From an uncultured Leifsonia sp. (GTDB lineage: Bacteria > Actinomycetota > Actinomycetes > Actinomycetales > Microbacteriaceae), in assembly GCF_945957465.1 (NCBI RefSeq), contig NZ_CAMFLC010000001.1, forward strand, positions 124,001-188,000: a stretch of DNA of 64,000 nucleotides, read 5' to 3'. The translations under genes and the position numbers were made by a program. Positions 19,061-28,563 of this stretch are shown one piece after another. The notes under the pieces are model-generated. The model had not been told where the DNA came from, did no database searches, and saw nothing but the letters and a program-made list of their open reading frames with translations. Every line of letters starts with the position of its first letter. The first letter of the stretch is position 1.

Positions 19061-19827
19061 CGAACGAACGGCGGGTGCTCGTCCACCCCGACAAGGAAGC
19101 ACTCGCCGCGTCGGTGGCCGCGCGCTTCCTCACCAAGACGATCGACATCCTCGACGACCTGGGCGTGGCGAACATCGCGCTCACCGGTGGAACAATGGGC
19201 ATCGCGGTGCTGGAGGCGGTCAACTCCTCCCCCGCTCGCGACACCATCGACTGGTCGAAGGTGCAGTTCTGGTGGGGTGACGAGCGGTTCGTCGAGAAGG
19301 CCAGCGATGAGCGCAACGAGCGCCAGGCGCGCGAGGCGCTCCTCGATCACCTTCCCGTCCCGCCCCAGAACATCCACCCGTTCCCCGCATCGGACGAGAT
19401 CCCCGACCTCGACGAGGCGGCGAGCGTCTATGCGGCTGAACTCGCGGCGTTCGCTCCGGAGGGGCAGGACTTCCCTCGCTTCGACATCACGTTCCTCGGG
19501 GTCGGGCCGGACGGGCACATCGCCTCGCTGTTCCCCGACCGCGCAGGTATCCGCGAGACCGAGGCCACGGTCATCGCCGTGCGCGAGTCGCCCAAGCCCC
19601 CGCCCGAGCGGCTGAGCCTGACACGGCCGGTGCTCAACGCCTCCGACCGGATCTGGCTGGTGCTGTCCGGAAGCGACAAGGCCAGTGCGCTCGGCTTGGC
19701 CCTCGCGGGTGCGAGCTACACCGAGGTGCCGGTCGCCGGCGCCAAGGGCCGCAAGCGCACCGTGTTCTTCGTCGACAAGGAGGCCGCGGTCGACGTGCCG
19801 GAGAACCTGATCGCCCCGTCGTACTGA
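19057..19827 (+). CDS. pgl: 6-phosphogluconolactonase
   Basis: A 256-residue NagB/Pgl-family hydrolase that opens 6-phosphogluconolactone, the product of zwf. It shows the Pgl signature regions ALTGGTMGIAVLEAV, WWGDERFV and FLGVGPDGHIASLFP, the last with the catalytic-loop His. The ATG overlaps the opcA stop by four nt. It is the last gene of the operon and is followed by a strong hairpin. Note that gnd (6-phosphogluconate dehydrogenase) is not in the window. Confidence 0.96.
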   Translation: MTNERRVLVHPDKEALAASVAARFLTKTIDILDDLGVANIALTGGTMGIAVLEAVNSSPARDTIDWSKVQFWWGDERFVEKASDERNERQAREALLDHLPVPPQNIHPFPASDEIPDLDEAASVYAAELAAFAPEGQDFPRFDITFLGVGPDGHIASLFPDRAGIRETEATVIAVRESPKPPPERLSLTRPVLNASDRIWLVLSGSDKASALGLALAGASYTEVPVAGAKGRKRTVFFVDKEAAVDVPENLIAPSY

Positions 19828-19848
19828 GTCAGACGACCATCAGCAGAG

Positions 19849-19879
19849 AAGCCCCGCCGGTCATGGACCGGCGGGGCTT
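19849..19879. terminator. bidirectional terminator between pgl and rbpA
   Basis: A 14-bp perfect stem, AAGCCCCGCCGGTC (19849-19862) and GACCGGCGGGGCTT (19866-19879), with a three-base loop. It sits between the convergent pgl and rbpA genes. Adenine runs on one side and the symmetric stem suit termination in both directions. Confidence 0.88.
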
Positions 19880-19905
19880 CGTCGTGCGCAGGGTGTGCGA
19901 CGACG

Positions 19906-20271
19906 TCAGTTGCTCGTGGGCTTTCCGCGGCGGGCGCGCAGCTGGTTGAGGGCGTCCTCGAGCAGCTGCTCGGCCTCCTCCTCCGACCGGCGCTCCTTCA
20001 CGTAGGCCAGGTGCGTCTTGTACGGCTCGGTCTTGGCGACCGACGGCGGGTTCTCTTTGTCGCGACCGGCCGGAAGACCGGTCGACGGGGAGTCGATCAC
20101 ATCCGGGATCTCCTCCTCCGGCAGATTCGCCGCGAAGTACCGAACGGTCTCGTTGCCCAGGGCGTCCCAGTACGAGATCGCCACGCGCTCCGCGTGGAAA
20201 CCGCGGTCCTGTTCGCCCATCGGGCCCGCGCCGACGCGCGAGCCGCGGATGGCGCTTCCTCCGGATGCCAT
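19906..20271 (-). CDS. rbpA: RbpA, RNA polymerase-binding protein
   Basis: A 121-residue RbpA, an essential or important actinobacterial factor that binds sigma and the RNA polymerase beta' region and stabilises the open complex. The N-terminal tail (MASGGSAIRGSRVGAGPMGE) and the middle segment around ISYWDALGNETVRYFA match the family. The C-terminal acidic helix with RRSEEEAEQLLEDALNQLR is the sigma-interaction part. ATG start with AGGAGAAG upstream. It is transcribed toward the terminator at 19849. Confidence 0.93.
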   Translation of the reverse strand: MASGGSAIRGSRVGAGPMGEQDRGFHAERVAISYWDALGNETVRYFAANLPEEEIPDVIDSPSTGLPAGRDKENPPSVAKTEPYKTHLAYVKERRSEEEAEQLLEDALNQLRARRGKPTSN

Positions 20272-20298
20272 GCTTCTCCTCTGGTGAAGGCGCGCCGG

Positions 20299-20544
20299 CT
20301 AGGCGCTGAACTTGGTGATGAGCCCGAGGACCACGATGCACGTGATCCAGATGAGCCCGAGGATGACCGTGATGCGGTTGAGGTTGCGCTCCGCGACACC
20401 GGACGCACCCAGGTTGGAGGTGACACCGCCGCCGAACATGTCGGAGAGGCCGCCTCCGCGCCCCTTGTGCAACAGGATGAGCAGCGTCAGCAGGAGGCTG
20501 GTGATGCCCAGCAGGACCTGCAGGACGACCGTGAGAATCTGCAC
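20299..20544 (-). CDS. secG: SecG, preprotein translocase subunit
   Basis: An 81-residue protein with two hydrophobic helices (about residues 3-25 and 57-77) around a cytosolic loop carrying LHKGRGGGLSDMFGGG, the SecG hallmark. It joins SecY and SecE in the Sec translocon. GTG start with AAAGG seven bases upstream. It lies 27 nt upstream of rbpA in the same direction and downstream of tpiA, a neighbourhood common in actinobacteria. Confidence 0.94.
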   Translation of the reverse strand: MQILTVVLQVLLGITSLLLTLLILLHKGRGGGLSDMFGGGVTSNLGASGVAERNLNRITVILGLIWITCIVVLGLITKFSA

Positions 20545-20592
20545 GCTAGACCTTTCAATGCGACCGGGCGGCGCCCGGCAAAACCAACGTCC

Positions 20593-20598
20593 AGTATA
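20593..20598 (-). promoter_or_regulatory. candidate secG -10 element
   Basis: TATACT on the minus strand, about 50 nt before the secG start. No good -35 is seen at 16-18 nt, so the site is tentative. It lies just past the hairpin that follows tpiA, which fits a separate secG promoter. Confidence 0.35.
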
Positions 20599-20610
20599 AC
20601 CGGCCGACGC

Positions 20611-20629
20611 CGCGGCGGCTTGCGCCGCG
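20611..20629 (-). terminator. hairpin after tpiA
   Basis: CGCGGCG (20611-20617) pairs with CGCCGCG (20623-20629) around a five-base loop, starting six nt after the tpiA stop on the minus strand. It could end or thin the gap-pgk-tpiA transcript before secG. There is no T-tract. Confidence 0.4.
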
Positions 20630-20634
20630 AATCG

Positions 20635-21438
20635 TCACAGTCCGACGTGCTTCTGGTAGCGGATGATCGCCGAGAACTCGGCCACGTCGAGGCTCGCGCC
20701 GCCGACCAGCGCGCCGTCGACGTTCGGCTCGCGCATGAAGCCGGCGATGTTGCCCGACTTCACCGAACCCCCGTAGAGGATCCGGGTCTTGGCCGCGACG
20801 TCGTCACCGAGCTGCTCCGCGATGACGGCGCGCAGTGCTGCCGCCACCTGCTCGGCCTGCTCCGGCGTGGCCGCCTGTCCCGAGCCGATCGCCCAGACGG
20901 GCTCGTAGGCGACCACGAAGTCCGCCGCCGAGTCGACCGAGGCGAGGGCGGCGCGGAGCTGAGCGACAGGCACCGCGCTCGCGCCGTGCGTCTCCAGGTC
21001 CTCCGCGGTCTCGCCGACACAGATGATCGGCGCGATGTTGTGTTTGATCGCCTGCGCGACCTTCGCCGCGACCTGCTCGTCGGACTCGTTGTGCAGCGTG
21101 CGCCGCTCCGAGTGGCCGATGATCACGTAGCGCGACTCGAGCGCGGCAAGGAACGACGCGGCGACCTCGCCTGTGTACGCGCCGGACTCGTGCTCGGACA
21201 CGTCCTGACCGCCGAAGGCGATGGGCAGCTTGTCCGCCGCCACCAGCGTCTGCACGCTGCGGAGGTCGGTGAAGGGCGGGAACACCGCGACCTCGACGGC
21301 CGAGTAGTCGTGCCCGGCGTCCTTGAGCGTCCACGCCAGCTTCTGGACGACGGCGATCGCCTGCAGGTGATCGAGGTTCATCTTCCAGTTGCCCGCGATC
21401 AGCGGAACACGCCGCACGGACTCGTTCACTGCTGCCAT
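20635..21438 (-). CDS. tpiA: triosephosphate isomerase
   Basis: A 267-residue TIM that interconverts dihydroxyacetone phosphate and glyceraldehyde 3-phosphate. Catalytic residues are visible: K19 in AGNWKMN, H109 in VIIGHSERR and E179 in AYEPVWAIG. The phosphate loop [10 protein letters not shown] is also present. The ATG at 21438 overlaps the end of pgk by 13 nt; a GTG three codons later is the alternative. It is the third gene of gap-pgk-tpiA. Confidence 0.97.
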   Translation of the reverse strand: MAAVNESVRRVPLIAGNWKMNLDHLQAIAVVQKLAWTLKDAGHDYSAVEVAVFPPFTDLRSVQTLVAADKLPIAFGGQDVSEHESGAYTGEVAASFLAALESRYVIIGHSERRTLHNESDEQVAAKVAQAIKHNIAPIICVGETAEDLETHGASAVPVAQLRAALASVDSAADFVVAYEPVWAIGSGQAATPEQAEQVAAALRAVIAEQLGDDVAAKTRILYGGSVKSGNIAGFMREPNVDGALVGGASLDVAEFSAIIRYQKHVGL

Positions 21439-22643
21439 CCGAGGACCTCCAGACCCGGCAGGCGCTTGCCCTCGAGGAACTCGAGGCTGGCGCCGCCGCC
21501 GGTAGAAATATGACCGAACTGATCGTCCGAGAAGCCGAGCGCCCTCACCGCGGCCGCGGAGTCGCCGCCGCCGACGACGCCGAGGCCGTCGACCTCGGTG
21601 AGCGCCTGGGCGATCGCCTTGGTTCCCGCGGCGAACGGCGCCAGCTCGAACACGCCCATCGGCCCGTTCCAGAACACGGTTCGCGCGCCGCGGATGTACT
21701 CGGAGAACAGCTCGCCGGTCTCCGGGCCGATGTCGAGCCCGAGGCCCGACGAACCCCACTCGGTGTCTTCGATCGCGTCGATCGGCCGCACGATGTGCTC
21801 CGCGTCGGCGCCGAACTTCGACGCCACGACGACATCGCGCGGCAGCACGATCGAAACGCCCAGCTCCTCCGCCTTCGCGAGGTAGCCCTTGACGGTATCG
21901 ATCTGGTCGGCCTCCAGCAGACTGGAACCGACCTTGTGGCCGAGCGCGGCGAGGAATGTGAAGAGCATCCCACCGCCGATGAGCAAGGAGTCCACGCGCG
22001 GCAACAGGTGCCCGATCACGCCCAGCTTGTCGGACACCTTCGACCCCCCGAGCACGACCGCGTAGGGCCGCTCGGGGTTCTCGGTGAGCCGGTCGAGCAC
22101 GTCGAGCTCGGTCGCGATGAGCGTGCCGGCGGCGCTCGGGAGCGCCTTCGCGAGCTCGTACACGCTGGCCTGCTTGCGGTGGACGACCCCGAATCCGTCG
22201 GACACGAAGGCGTCGCCGAACGCGGCCAGCTTTGCCGCGAACGCCTCGCGCTCCGCGTCGTCCTTGGCGGTCTCGCCCGGGTTGAAGCGCAGGTTCTCGA
22301 GCAGGGCGACGTCGCCGTCCCGCAGCCCGGCGACAGCGGCCTCCGCTCCGGCTCCGACGGTGTCCTGTGCGAAGGTCACCGGCTTGCCGAGCAGTTCGGA
22401 GAGCCGCTGGGCCACCGGCGCCAGGCTGTACTTGGAGTCGGGCGCGCCCTCCGGGCGGCCGAGGTGAGAGATCACGACCACCTTCGCGCCCTGATTGATC
22501 AGGGCGTCGAGGGTGGGAATCGACGCTCGCACGCGACCGTCGTCCGTGATCGCGCCGTCCTTCAGGGGGACGTTGAGATCACAGCGGACGACGACGCGCT
22601 TTCCCGCGAGCGAACCGAGTGAGTCGAGGGTGCGAAGCGTCAC
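21426..22643 (-). CDS. pgk: phosphoglycerate kinase
   Basis: A 405-residue enzyme that makes ATP from 1,3-bisphosphoglycerate. The N-terminal [15 protein letters not shown] and the hinge region [16 protein letters not shown] are conserved, and the nucleotide-binding GGGDSAAAV lies near the C-terminus. GTG start 15 nt after the gap stop. It overlaps tpiA at its 3' end and is part of the gap-pgk-tpiA glycolytic operon. Confidence 0.97.
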   Translation of the reverse strand: MTLRTLDSLGSLAGKRVVVRCDLNVPLKDGAITDDGRVRASIPTLDALINQGAKVVVISHLGRPEGAPDSKYSLAPVAQRLSELLGKPVTFAQDTVGAGAEAAVAGLRDGDVALLENLRFNPGETAKDDAEREAFAAKLAAFGDAFVSDGFGVVHRKQASVYELAKALPSAAGTLIATELDVLDRLTENPERPYAVVLGGSKVSDKLGVIGHLLPRVDSLLIGGGMLFTFLAALGHKVGSSLLEADQIDTVKGYLAKAEELGVSIVLPRDVVVASKFGADAEHIVRPIDAIEDTEWGSSGLGLDIGPETGELFSEYIRGARTVFWNGPMGVFELAPFAAGTKAIAQALTEVDGLGVVGGGDSAAAVRALGFSDDQFGHISTGGGASLEFLEGKRLPGLEVLGWQQ

Positions 22644-22658
22644 GCCGGTTCCCCGTGC

Positions 22659-23765
<1,107 letters not shown>

Positions 23766-24392
23766 CTACGACAGTAGCAGCAGACCCGAGGTCTTCTCGC
23801 GCGCCTTCTCGAAGCGGTCGGCCACGTCGCCCCAGTTGGTGATGTTCCAGAACGCCTTGACGTAATCCGCCTTCACATTGACGTAGTCGAGGTAGAACGC
23901 GTGCTCCCACATGTCGAGGAGCAGCAGCGGGATGGTGGCAGCGGCGAGGTTGCCCTGGTGGTCGTAGAGCTGCTCGATGATGAGCTTCTGGCCCAGCGAG
24001 TCCCAGGCGAGGATCGACCAGCCGGAACCCTGGATGCCGAGCGCCGACGCCGTGAAGTGCGCGCGGAACTTGTCGAACGAGCCGAAGAACTCGTCGATCG
24101 CCGCGGCCAGCTCGCCGGTCGGCTTGTCGCCGCCCTCCGGCGAGAGGTTGTTCCAGAACACGGTGTGGTTGACGTGCCCGGCGAGGTTGAACGCGAGGTC
24201 TTTCTGGAGCTTGTTCACGTATGTGAGGTCGTCGGCGTCGCGTGCCTCCGCCAGCTTCGCCAGGGCCGTGTTGGCACCGTCGACGTAGGCCTTGTGGTGC
24301 TTGTCGTGGTGCAGCTCCATGATCCGGCCGCTGATGTTCGGCTCGAGCGCCGAGTAGTCGTACGGAAGGTCGGCGAGCGTGTAGTCAGCCAT
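23766..24392 (-). CDS. sodA: superoxide dismutase [Mn/Fe]
   Basis: A 208-residue Mn/Fe superoxide dismutase. Metal ligands are in place: H28 (MELHHDKHH), H76 (HVNHTVFW), and D160 and H164 ([14 protein letters not shown]). Gln at position 146 (YDHQGN) favours manganese. No signal peptide is seen, so it should be cytoplasmic. It forms its own transcription unit, with a hairpin right after the stop and 133 nt before it to whiA. No clear regulatory site was recognised upstream. Confidence 0.96.
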   Translation of the reverse strand: MADYTLADLPYDYSALEPNISGRIMELHHDKHHKAYVDGANTALAKLAEARDADDLTYVNKLQKDLAFNLAGHVNHTVFWNNLSPEGGDKPTGELAAAIDEFFGSFDKFRAHFTASALGIQGSGWSILAWDSLGQKLIIEQLYDHQGNLAAATIPLLLLDMWEHAFYLDYVNVKADYVKAFWNITNWGDVADRFEKAREKTSGLLLLS

Positions 24393-24525
24393 TACTCATC
24401 TCCACAGTTGTTCTTCTTCGAGACCCGATTCGGGCGACTTGATCAGTCTAGTGAGGGCAACCGGACGGGTCGCGGGTTCCTTCCCGCCGCCAGATTTCCT
24501 TCCCGACTGAAGGCCCGTCAGGAAA

Positions 24526-25506
24526 CTACACCTCATCGAGGTCGGCGGGGAGGTTGGCGTCGGTCCCGGGGATGTCGAGCTCGGTCGCCTTCTTGTCGGC
24601 CATCGCCAGCAGACGGCGGATGCGCCCCGCCACGGCGTCCTTCGTCATCGGCGGATCGGCGTGATGACCCAGTTCGTCCAGGCTCGCGTCACGGTGGGCG
24701 AGCCGCAGCTCCCCCGCGTACCGCAAGTGCTCCGGCACATCCGGACCGAGGATCTCCAGGGCGCGCTCGACGCGCGAGCACGCGGCGACGGCGGCCTGAG
24801 CCGACCGGCGCAGGTTGGCGTCGTCGAAATTGACCAGGCGGTTCGCGGTCGCACGCACCTCGCGGCGCTGCCGCAGCTCCTCCCAGTTCGCGACCGTCTC
24901 GGTCGCGCCCATCTGCACGAGCATCGCGCTGATCGCCTCGCCGTCGCGGATGACGACCCGGTGCACGCCGCGCACCTCGCGCGCCTTGGCGGGGACGCCG
25001 AGCCGGCCGGCCGCGCCGACGAGTGCCATCGCGGCCTCGTTGCCCGGGCAGGTGACCTCCAGCGCGGCGGAACGCCCCGGATCGGTCAACGATCCGTGCG
25101 CGAGGAAGGCGCCGCGCCAGACCGCAGCGAGCTCATCGCGTGAACCGGTCGTCAGGCGGTTCGGGAGGCCGCGGATGGGCCGGCGCCTGGCATCGAGGAG
25201 GCCGGTCTGGCGGGCGAGGGTCTCGCCGCCCTCCAGCACCCGGACGAGATACTGGCTGGAGCGCCGCACACCGGACGCCGAGATCACCGAGACCTCGCTG
25301 CGGACGCCGTAGAGCTCCGCGAGGTCTTTGCGCACCCGGCGTGCGAGCTCGGGCGTGTCCAGCTCGCTCTCGACCGCGATGCGTCCGCCGATCAGGTGGA
25401 GGCCGCCCGAGAACCGCAGGATCGTCGCCAGCTCGGCGGCGCGGACGGTCGTCTTGCTGACTTCGACCTTCGTGAGTTCGTCTTTGACGTCGGCGGTGAG
25501 AGCCAA
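24526..25506 (-). CDS. whiA: WhiA, DNA-binding regulator
   Basis: A 326-residue WhiA. It has the LAGLIDADG-like N-terminal fold ([18 protein letters not shown], about residues 132-149) and a C-terminal helix-turn-helix ending near [19 protein letters not shown]. In streptomycetes it controls sporulation division genes; in non-sporulating actinobacteria its role is less clear, perhaps division or growth control. The TTG start at 25506 has AGGAAT upstream. It lies 57 nt after rapZ, without the yvcK-type gene that usually separates them. Confidence 0.94.
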   Translation of the reverse strand: MALTADVKDELTKVEVSKTTVRAAELATILRFSGGLHLIGGRIAVESELDTPELARRVRKDLAELYGVRSEVSVISASGVRRSSQYLVRVLEGGETLARQTGLLDARRRPIRGLPNRLTTGSRDELAAVWRGAFLAHGSLTDPGRSAALEVTCPGNEAAMALVGAAGRLGVPAKAREVRGVHRVVIRDGEAISAMLVQMGATETVANWEELRQRREVRATANRLVNFDDANLRRSAQAAVAACSRVERALEILGPDVPEHLRYAGELRLAHRDASLDELGHHADPPMTKDAVAGRIRRLLAMADKKATELDIPGTDANLPADLDEV

Positions 25507-25563
25507 TCGGATTCCTAACTGTGACGGACGGCGCGGGTCACGCCGTGAAGTGGGCGGCCGGCA

Positions 25564-26451
25564 TCATTCACGGCCCAGGTCGCGGTGCTTGGTGTTGACC
25601 GCGACGCCGGGGAAGCCCCTCAACCGGACGGCGAGCTCTTCGGCAATCGCGACGGACCGGTGCTTCCCTCCCGTGCAGCCTATCGCGATCATCGCGTGCC
25701 GCTTGTTCTCGCGCTGGTAGCCGGCGAGGATCGGGCGCATCGCCGCGACGTAGGCCGCGATGAAGTCTTCTGCGCCGTCCTGCTGCAGCACGTAGTCGCG
25801 CACGACCTCGTCCAGGCCGGTGTGCGGCCGCAGTTCGGGGTTCCAGAACGGATTGGGCAGGAAGCGCGCGTCCGCCACGAGGTCGGCGTCGGGCGGCAGG
25901 CCGTACTTGAATCCGAAGCTCATGACGGTCACCTGGACTCCGGCCGTGTCTTCGGCGGCGAAGGTCTCGGTGATGTTGGTCGCGAGCTGGTGGATGTTGA
26001 GATCGGTGGTGTCGACGATGATGTCGCTCGCCTCGCGGATCTCGCGCAGACGCGCGCGCTCCGCGTCGATGCCGTCGAGGATGGTCCCGTTGCCCTGGAG
26101 CGGGTGCGGGCGCCGCACCTGCTCGAAGCGCCGGACCAGGACCGAGTCGGACGCCTCCAGGAAGAGCACGCGCACCTTCGTGCCCTCGCGCAGGCTCTGG
26201 ATCATCTCCCGGAGGTCTTCGAAGAAGTTGCGTCCGCGCACGTCGACGACGGCGGCGATCCGCGGCAGGCCGGACTCCGCCCGGTTGGCGAGTTCGATCA
26301 ACGGCCGCAGCATCTGGGGAGGCAGGTTGTCGACGACGTACCAGTCGAGGTCTTCGAGCGCGTTCGCGACCGTCGAACGGCCCGCACCCGACATCCCGGT
26401 CACGATCAGCACTTCCTGCTGCTCGGCGTTCGTGTCGGTGTCGGTCGCCAC
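25564..26451 (-). CDS. rapZ: RapZ-family nucleotide-binding protein (YvcJ)
   Basis: A 295-residue P-loop protein of the RapZ/YvcJ family. The Walker A-like GMSGAGRST is near residues 19-27, and the C-terminal domain has the typical IGCTGGKHRSVAIAEEL and NTKHRDL end. In E. coli RapZ guides RNase E to the GlmZ small RNA; in Gram-positives it is tied to nucleotide sensing and cell envelope control. GTG start with AAGGAGAGG upstream. It lies between uvrC and whiA. Confidence 0.93.
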   Translation of the reverse strand: MATDTDTNAEQQEVLIVTGMSGAGRSTVANALEDLDWYVVDNLPPQMLRPLIELANRAESGLPRIAAVVDVRGRNFFEDLREMIQSLREGTKVRVLFLEASDSVLVRRFEQVRRPHPLQGNGTILDGIDAERARLREIREASDIIVDTTDLNIHQLATNITETFAAEDTAGVQVTVMSFGFKYGLPPDADLVADARFLPNPFWNPELRPHTGLDEVVRDYVLQQDGAEDFIAAYVAAMRPILAGYQRENKRHAMIAIGCTGGKHRSVAIAEELAVRLRGFPGVAVNTKHRDLGRE

Positions 26452-26552
26452 GGCCTCTCCTTCTGTGAACTGCGTGGGTAAAGCCTACCGACTGAGTGCG
26501 GGTCGGCGGCGGTCTTGGCGGCACCATGAAGGTGTTCGCGGATGAACGTGCG

Positions 26553-28562
26553 TCAGTCGCCGTTGAGGCGGTCGAAGACCGCAGCGGCCGTCGTCGGACC
26601 GACCCCCCTGACCTCGGCGATCTGCTCGGGTGTGGCCTTGCGCAGCTGCGCGACCGAGCCGAAGTGCTTCAGGAGCTCCTTCACGCGCGCCGGACCGAGC
26701 CCGGGGATCTCACCGAGGACCGTGGTGATGTCGCGCCTGCGGCGCGCGCGCTGATAGGTGATGGCGAACCGGTGCGCCTCATCGCGGATGCGCTGCACCA
26801 GGAACAGCGCGTCGCTGTTGCGGGGCAGGATGACCGGGAAGTCGGAGTCGGGCAGCCAGATCTCTTCGAGCCGCTTGGCGATCCCGGCGAGCTGGATGCC
26901 GGTCACCCCGGACTCGTCCAGCGCGCGCTGAGCGGCGGCCACCTGCGGCTGTCCGCCGTCGACGATGAGCAGATTGGGCGGGTACGAGAACTTGCGGCGC
27001 CGGCGCTCGGCCGCCTCCGCGAGCTCCGCGTCGACGTCGATCGCGGGGTCGTCGCCCGCGTCCGCGTCGGTGATCGGCTGCTCCGCGTCGCCCGCCACAG
27101 CCCCAGCGTCGGCGTCGTCTCGCAGGTACGCGAGGCGGCGCGAGATCACCTGGTAGATCGACTCGGTGTCGTCGGTCGACTCGGGGATGCTGAAGCGACG
27201 GTACTGGTCTTTCCGAGGCAGCCCGTCTTCGAACACGACCATGGAGGCCACGATGTTGGTGCCGCTGAGGTGGGACACGTCGAAGCACTCCATGCGCAAC
27301 GGTGCGTCCGCCATGCCGAGGGCGTCCTGGATGTCGTTGAGCGCCTTCGACCGCGTGACGAAGTCGGAGCTGCGTCGTGTCTTGTAGAGGATGAGCGCGT
27401 TCTTCGCGTTCATCTCCGCGGTCTGCGCGAGGGCCGCCTTGTCGCCGCGCTGGGCGACGCGGAGCTCCACCTTTCCCGTCGACTTCGGGCCGCGCCGCAC
27501 CGGTCCGGCCTCGTCGGCCTCCACCCGGCGCGCCATCAGCCACTGCTCGAGTTCGCCGGCGTCGTCCGGGAGCTCCGGCACGATGATCTCGCGAGGAGGG
27601 GCGTCCGCGCCTTCGTAGGCGTTCTGCAGCACAGTCTCGACGAGCTCGCCGAGCTCGATGTCGAGCTCCTTGTCGACGACCCACGACCGGACACCGCGGA
27701 TGCGGCCGCCCCGGACGATGAACTGCTGCACCGCCGCGGCGAGCTCGTCGTGCGCGATGCCGAAGGCGTCGAGATCGACGTTCTCCTGCAGCACGACCGC
27801 GCTCTTGCCCATCGCCGCCTCGAGAGCCTGGATGGCGTCACGGTGCCGCGCCGCGGCCTCATAGTCGAGGGCGCTCGCGGCCTGCTTCATCTGCTCGGTC
27901 AGCGCGCGGATGTATTTGCTGTCGTTGCCGGCCATGAACGACACGAAGTCCTCGGCCAGACCCCGGTGATCCTCCGGGCTGATGCGGCCGACGCACGGCG
28001 CCGCGCACTTGCCGATGTCACCGAGCAGACAGGGGCGGCCGGTCAGCTCGGCCCGGCGGTACACCCCGTCGGAGCAGCTGCGCACCGGGAACGCCTTGAG
28101 CATGAGATCGACCGTGTCGCGGATCGCCCAGACCTTGGTGTACGGGCCGAAGTAACGGGCGTCCTTGAGGGTGCGGTTGCGGGTGACCATCACGCGCGGA
28201 ATGCGGTCGCCCAGAGTGACCGCGAGGTACGGGTAGGACTTGTCGTCGCGGAACTGGACGTTGAACGGCGGGTTGAACTCCTTGATCCAGGTGTATTCGA
28301 GCTGAAGCGCCTCGAACTCGCTGGCCACCACCGTCCACTCGACGCTGTTCGCCGTCGTCACCATCCGCCGCGTGCGCTCGTGCAGGCTGCGCAGCGGCTG
28401 GAAGTAGTTGCTGAGGCGCGCGCGGAGGTTCTTGGCCTTGCCGACGTAGAGCACCCGGCGGTTCGCGTCACGAAACCGGTACACGCCCGGCTGCGTGGGG
28501 ATCTCTCCCGCCTTGGGCCGATAGCTGACCGTGTCGCTGCGGGACGGGCTCACAGACGGCAT
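26553..28562 (-). CDS. uvrC: UvrC, excinuclease subunit C
   Basis: A 669-residue UvrC that makes the two incisions in nucleotide-excision repair. The GIY-YIG nuclease domain begins with [20 protein letters not shown], followed by a UVR helix pair ([18 protein letters not shown], near residues 215-232). The C-terminal RNase H-like nuclease has [13 protein letters not shown], and paired helix-hairpin-helix motifs ([29 protein letters not shown]) close the protein. The ATG is one base past the uvrA stop. Confidence 0.97.
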   Translation of the reverse strand: MPSVSPSRSDTVSYRPKAGEIPTQPGVYRFRDANRRVLYVGKAKNLRARLSNYFQPLRSLHERTRRMVTTANSVEWTVVASEFEALQLEYTWIKEFNPPFNVQFRDDKSYPYLAVTLGDRIPRVMVTRNRTLKDARYFGPYTKVWAIRDTVDLMLKAFPVRSCSDGVYRRAELTGRPCLLGDIGKCAAPCVGRISPEDHRGLAEDFVSFMAGNDSKYIRALTEQMKQAASALDYEAAARHRDAIQALEAAMGKSAVVLQENVDLDAFGIAHDELAAAVQQFIVRGGRIRGVRSWVVDKELDIELGELVETVLQNAYEGADAPPREIIVPELPDDAGELEQWLMARRVEADEAGPVRRGPKSTGKVELRVAQRGDKAALAQTAEMNAKNALILYKTRRSSDFVTRSKALNDIQDALGMADAPLRMECFDVSHLSGTNIVASMVVFEDGLPRKDQYRRFSIPESTDDTESIYQVISRRLAYLRDDADAGAVAGDAEQPITDADAGDDPAIDVDAELAEAAERRRRKFSYPPNLLIVDGGQPQVAAAQRALDESGVTGIQLAGIAKRLEEIWLPDSDFPVILPRNSDALFLVQRIRDEAHRFAITYQRARRRRDITTVLGEIPGLGPARVKELLKHFGSVAQLRKATPEQIAEVRGVGPTTAAAVFDRLNGD

Positions 28563-28563
28563 C

